From: Siphonodentalium dalli
Taxonomy: Eukaryota; Mollusca; Scaphopoda; Gadilida; Siphonodentaliidae
Length of the DNA: 64,000 nt
Direction: 5' to 3'
NCBI GenBank assembly: GCA_032622095.1
Contig: CP136064.1
Location: 139,147,954 to 139,211,953, forward strand
Part shown: one piece after another, positions 58,794 to 64,000 of the stretch
Position numbering within the stretch: the stretch's first letter is position 1
Layout: each line of letters starts with the position of its first letter
The notes under the pieces: generated by a model
The model's database searches: none
Told to the model about the DNA's origin: nothing
Seen by the model: the letters and a program-made list of their open reading frames with translations, nothing else
Translations under genes and position numbers: made by a program

Positions 58794-61720
58794 TATTTCC
58801 TACTCATATACATCCACGAAAAGTTAGTTTTATGCACTTACCGCTATTTTTGTCCGACCTTGACCTTGACCGTCGCCAGTAATTTTGTTGCAAAAAATAG
58901 TTTGTCCTAATTTGACCAAACTCACAGGGTGGTATCGCATGGCAAAGACGATTAAGATGCAATATAAAGTAGGTCAATCGGTCAAAAAATGGCGGAGTAA
59001 TGGCGGATTGATTTTAGCCACATTTAAACTAGATTGAACTTTTATTGAGCTTGGACCTATTATGGGTCAAAAATTGATTGACCGATTAGAATGATTTTTG
59101 GTACATATATAGCGTTCGTCCTTAGCTATTAACCGGACTGGGTGTGAATTTTGTACGACATTGATCTTTGCACTAAACGCTCTTCATGTGTATTACTGTT
59201 GTGACCGTATCTCCTCCGGAACGGCTTGAGATATCGAGTTCGGACTTGCATTATTAGTTTCCTCCCATCAAGTGCTACAAACACGCGAAAAATGGTATGG
59301 ATAGCACTTCCGGTTCGAAAGATCGGTATTGGTCGAAGAATCGGTTAACGCTCTTTGAAAAACTTTTTTCTTCTAAATTTGACCAAATTCTTAGGGCGGC
59401 ATCGCTAGTCCGAGCTGAAGACAACGCCGTAAAAATTAGCGAAATCGACCAAAAACTTACGTCACAGCACCCGATTCAAATTTTGACTTTTGGGTATCCT
59501 GCAAGGTGCCGACCTTGCCCTGATTTCTTTGAAAAAGGCGAATAGATCCAAAACGACTCTACCGATTGCCTTGATTTTTTGTACTAACATAGCTCCCGTC
59601 CGTCGCTATTGACTGGACTGGGTGCGGAGTTCGTCCGACCTTGACCTTGGACGAAGAATCGGTTAACGAATGATTTTTGGTACATATATAGCGTTCGTCC
59701 TTAGCTATTAACCGGACTGGGTGTGAATTTTGTACGACATTGATCTTTGCACTAAACGCTCTTCATGTGTATTACTGTTGTGACCGTATCTCCTCCGGAA
59801 CGGCTTGAGATATCGAGTTCGGACTTGCATTATTAGTTTCCTCCCATCAAGTGCTACAAACACGCGAAAAATGGTATGGATAGCACTTCCGGTTCGAAAG
59901 ATCGGTATTGGTCGAAGAATCGGTTAACGCTCTTTGAAAAACTTTTTTCTTCTAAATTTGACCAAATTCTTAGGGCGGCATCGCTAGTCCGAGCTGAAGA
60001 CAACGCCGTAAAAATTAGCGAAATCGACCAAAAACTTACGTCACAGCACCCGATTCAAATTTTGACTTTTGGGTATCCTGCAAGGTGCCGACCTTGCCCT
60101 GATTTCTTTGAAAAAGGCGAATAGATCCAAAACGACTCTACCGATTGCCTTGATTTTTTGTACTAACATAGCTCCCGTCCGTCGCTATTGACTGGACTGG
60201 GTGCGGAGTTCGTCCGACCTTGACCTTGGACGAAGAATCGGTTAACGAATGATTTTTGGTACATATATAGCGTTCGTCCTTAGCTATTAACCGGACTGGG
60301 TGTGAATTTTGTACGACATTGATCTTTGCACTAAACGCTCTTCATGTGTATTACTGTTGTGACCGTATCTCCTCCGGAACGGCTTGAGATATCGAGTTCG
60401 GACTTGCATTATTAGTTTCCTCCCATCAAGTGCTACAAACACGCGAAAAATGGTATGGATAGCACTTCCGGTTCGAAAGATCGGTATTGGTCGAAGAATC
60501 GGTTAACGCTCTTTGAAAAACTTTTTTCTTCTAAATTTGACCAAATTCTTAGGGCGGCATCGCTAGTCCGAGCTGAAGACAACGCCGTAAAAATTAGCGA
60601 AATCGACCAAAAACTTACGTCACAGCACCCGATTCAAATTTTGACTTTTGGGTATCCTGCAAGGTGCTCACCTTGCCCAGATTTCTTTGAAAAAGGCGAA
60701 TAGATCCAAAACGACTCTACCGATTGCCTTGATTTTTTGTACTAACATAGCTCCCGTCCGTCGCTATTGACTGGACTGGGTGCGGAGTTCGTCCGACCTT
60801 GACCTTGGACGAAGAATCGGTTAACGCTCTTTGAAAAACTTTTTTCTTCTGAATTTGACCAAATTCATAGGGCGGGATCGCTAGTCCGAACTGAAGACAG
60901 CGCCGTAAAAATTAGCGCAATCGACCTAAAACTGACGTCACAGCACCCGATTCAAATTTTGACTTTTGGGTATCCTGCAAGGTGCCAACCTTGCCCTGAT
61001 TTCTTTGAAAAAGGCGCATAGATCCAAAACGACTCGATCGATTGCCTTCATTTTTTGTACTAACATAGCTCCCGCCCTTGGCTATTGACTGGACTGGGTG
61101 TGGAGTTCGTCCGACCTTGACCTTGGACGAAGAATCGGTTAGCGCTCTTTGAAAAACCTTTTTCTACTGAATTTGACCAAATTCATAGGGCGGCATCGCT
61201 AGTCCGAACTGAAGACAACGTCGTAAAAAATAGCGCAATCGACCAAAAACTGACGTCACAGCACCCGATTCAAATTTTGACGTGTGGGTATCCTGCAAGG
61301 TGTGCGCCTTGTCCTGATTTCTTTGAAAAAGACGAATAGATCCAAAACGACTCTACCGATTGCCTTGATTTTACGTACGTACATAGCTCCCATCCTTGGC
61401 TACTGACTGGACTGGGTGCGGAGTTCGTCCAACCTTGACCTTGGCACAAAACGCTCTTCATGTTGATTACTGTTGTGTGCGCATCTCCTCCAGAACGGCT
61501 TAAGATATCGAGTTCGGACTTGCTCTATTAGCTTCGTTTTCTCATGCGCTACACACGGACACAAAATGGTTCACCTTGGTAAACATTGAAGTATCGAAAT
61601 TGCAGTGCAATTTCAATTTCATTCTAGTTATTATACTTCAATGTGTTAACATTGAAGTATATTGTAATTCTTATTTTTATTTTTATTTATTATACTTCAA
61701 TGTGTTAACATTGAAGTATA
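58794..61720. repeat. Higher-order repeat A, copy 4, with three 579 bp subunits
   Basis: Matches copy 2 at +43,050 bp (16247 to 59297, 16826 to 59876), then at +43,629 bp (17641 to 61270), the difference being one extra 579 bp subunit (starts 59089, 59668, 60247). It ends in two rather than three minisatellite units and passes into repeat D. Confidence 0.9.
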
Positions 61721-63311
61721 TTGTAATTCTTATTTTTATTTTTTTTATTATTATTATTATAAAAGACCTTATATCTCAGAAACCGCCTGGTCGATTGATT
61801 TGATATTTCCTACCCATATCCATACACGAAAAGTTAGTTTTATGCACTTATCGCTATTTTTGTACGACCTTGACCTTTGCACTAAACGCTCTTCAAGTGT
61901 ATTACTGTTGTGTACGCATCTCATCCGGAACGGCTTGAGATATCGATTTCGGACTTGCATTATTAGTTTCCTCTCATCATGTGCTACAAACTTTGCGAAA
62001 AATGGTATGGATAGCACTTCCGGTTCGAAAGTTCGGTATGGTCGAACGCTCTTTAAAAAACCTTTTTTTCTGAATTTGACCAAATACATAGGGCGGCATC
62101 GCTAGTCAAAATTTGACTTTTGGGTATCCTGCAAGGTGCAAACCTTGCCCTTATTTCTTTGAAAAAGGCGAATAGATCCAAAACGACTCTATCGATTGCC
62201 TTGATTTGTTGTACTAACATAGCACCCGTCCTTGGCTATTGACTGGACTGGGTGCGGAGTTCGTCCGACCTTGACCTTGGACGAAGAATCGGTTAACGCT
62301 CTTTGAAAAACCTTTTTCTTATGAAATTGACCAAATTCATAGGGCGGCATCGCTAGTCCGAACTGAATACAACGCCGTAAAAAAATAGTGCAATCGACCA
62401 AAAACTGACGTCACAGCACCCGATTCAAATTTTGACTTTTGGGTATCCTGCAAGGTGCAAACCTTGCCCTGATTTCATTGAAAAAGGCGAATAGATCCAA
62501 AACGATTACCGATTGCCTTGATTTTTTGTACGTACATAGCTCCGTCCTTGGCTATTGACTGGACTGGGTGCGGAGTTCGTCCGACCTTGACCTTGGACGA
62601 AGAATCGGTTAACGCTCTTTGAAAAACTTTTTTCTTCTGAATTTGACCAAATTCACAGGGCGGCATCGCTAGTCCGAACTGAAGACAACGCCGTAAGAAA
62701 TTTTGACGTTTGGGTATCCTGCAAGGTGATGGGCCTTGCCCTGATTTCTTTGAAAAAGGCGAATAGATCCAAAACGACTCTATCGATTGCCTTGATTTTT
62801 TGTACTAACATAGCTCCCGTCCTTGGCTATTGACTGGACTGGGTGCGGAGTTCGTCCGACCTTGACATTGGCACAAAACGCTCTTCATGTTGATTACTGT
62901 TGTGTGCGCATCTCCTCAAGAACGGCTTGAGATATCGAGTTCGGTCTTGCTCTATTAGGTTCGTCTTCTCATCCTGCAAATGATTGCCTTGATTTTACGT
63001 ACGTACATAGCTCCCGTCCTTGGCTATTGACTGGACTGGGTGCGGAGGTCGTCCGACCTTGACCTTGGCACAAAACGCTCTTCATGTTGATTACTGTTGT
63101 GTGCGCATCTCCTCCAGAACGGCTTAAGATATCGAGTTCGGACTTGCTCTATTAGCTTCGTCTTCTCATGCGCTACACGCACACAAAAAATGGTTCACCT
63201 TGGTAAACATTGAAGTATCGAAATTGCAGTGCAATTTCAATTTCATTCTAGTTATACTTCAATGTGTTAACATTGAAGTATATTGTAATTCTTATTTTTA
63301 TTTTTATTTAT
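61010..63311. repeat. Repeat D, copy 2
   Basis: Duplicate of 45050-47351 at +15,960 bp, overlapping the 3' part of repeat A copy 4. The empty retrotransposon target is at about 62536-62539. The following region (to 63790) matches 44583-45050. Confidence 0.88.
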
Positions 63312-64000
63312 TATTATTATTATTATAAAATACCTTATATCTCAGAAACTGCCTGGTCGATTGATTTGATATTTCCTACTCATACACATACACGAAAAGT
63401 TAGTTTTATGCACTTACCGCTATTTTTGTACGACCTTGACCTTTGCACTAAACGCTCTTCATGTGTATTACTGTTGTGTATGTATCTCCTCCGGAACAGC
63501 TAGAGATATCGAGTTCGGACTTCCATTATTAGTTTCCTCTCATGATGTGCTACAAACACGCGAAAAAATGGTATGGATAGCACTTCCGGTTCGAAAGTTC
63601 GGTATGGTCGAACGCTCTTTAAAAAACTTTTTTCTTCTGAATTTGACCAAATTTATAGGGCGGATTCGGTAGTCCGAACTGAAGACAGCGCCGTAAAAAT
63701 TAGCGCAATCGACCAAATTTTGACTTTTGGGTATCCTGCAAGGTGCAAACCTTGCCCTGATTTCATTGAAAAAGGCGAATAGATCCAAAGCGACTACCGA
63801 TTGCCTTGATTTTTTGTACTAACATAGCTCCCGTCCTTGGCTATTGACTGGACTGGGTGCGGAGTTCGTCCGACCTTGACCTTGGACGAAGAATCGGTTA
63901 ACGCTCTTTGAAAAACTTTTTTCTTCTGAATTTGACCAAATTCACAGGGCGGCATCGCTAGTCCGAACTGAAGACAACGCCGTAAGAAATAGCGCAATCG

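Larger units (their letters stand above)
43815..64000. repeat. Satellite array, right part (continues past window)
   Basis: The same module A and B families as 12782-35224 resume directly after the LTR retrotransposon and run to the last base. No gene was identified. Recurring open frames (for example the 82-codon frame starting MDSTSGSK) are shared by copies on both sides. Confidence 0.95.

Noticed and set aside
13285-60703. Recurring 82-codon open frame starting MDSTSGSK and similar 60-180 codon frames in the satellite
   Set aside because: They recur only because the repeat recurs, both strands are open over the same place, no domain is recognisable, and indels in other copies break the frame freely.

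Overview
The window looks like repeat-dominated nuclear DNA from an animal, most likely a marine invertebrate and plausibly a mollusc. The pointers are a Helentron-type Helitron with a C-terminal endonuclease, several hAT elements, a Ty3/gypsy retrotransposon, 'tacatgta' words, and a dispersed repeat with a gtccgtc/gtccatc-rich segment of a kind I associate with bivalve genomes. The species assignment is inference. I find no conventional host gene, tRNA, rRNA or CRISPR array. Every coding region I can support belongs to a transposable element. All repeat comparisons were made by eye.

Layout. (1) 1-5886: the rolling-circle transposon, on the + strand and entering from the left edge. It has a lysine-rich 18-residue repeat domain, a DUF6570-like domain, a HUH/two-tyrosine Rep, a PIF1-like helicase and an endonuclease/exonuclease/phosphatase domain, broken by three frame changes but no internal stops. 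(2) 5891-6885: a 995 bp hAT deletion derivative with 15 bp inverted ends, a perfect 8 bp target duplication and a surviving BED-finger fragment. (3) 6894-12781: AT-rich non-coding DNA of nested repeats. It holds a ~220 bp inverted-repeat pair about 4.8 kb apart, a ~0.5 kb direct-repeat pair, an 891 bp hAT MITE inserted at the apex of a palindrome, a ~190 bp tandem array and a 431 bp hAT-like MITE. (4) 12782-35224 and 43815-64000: one large satellite array (about 42.6 kb in the window, running off the right edge). It is built from ~318 bp and 579 bp units organised into higher-order repeats (2,962, 5,543, 1,923, 629, 4,027 and 15,960 bp offsets). (5) 35225-43814: an 8,590 bp Ty3/gypsy-type LTR retrotransposon on the - strand, inserted in the satellite, with 750 bp LTRs that look identical and a 4 bp target duplication. 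Its uninterrupted target is preserved in sister satellite copies near 46576 and 62536.

How the parts work together. The Helitron segments together would supply cutting, unwinding and strand transfer for rolling-circle transposition. In the retrotransposon, Gag is followed by a -1 frameshift signal (A AAA AAC, 8-nt spacer, 7 bp stem-loop) that would give a Gag-Pol fusion with protease, RT, RNase H and integrase in the usual order. The satellite units share a TGACGTCA palindrome, a short hairpin with a conserved stem and strongly variable loop, and clusters of a palindromic minisatellite followed by an ATT/TTA microsatellite.

The most unusual signals are the variable-loop hairpin in the satellite, the compact frameshift module, the dated insertion with its empty sites, and a ~1.7 kb post-pol region holding a small membrane-type ORF and an ATG-less acidic frame behind a good splice acceptor.
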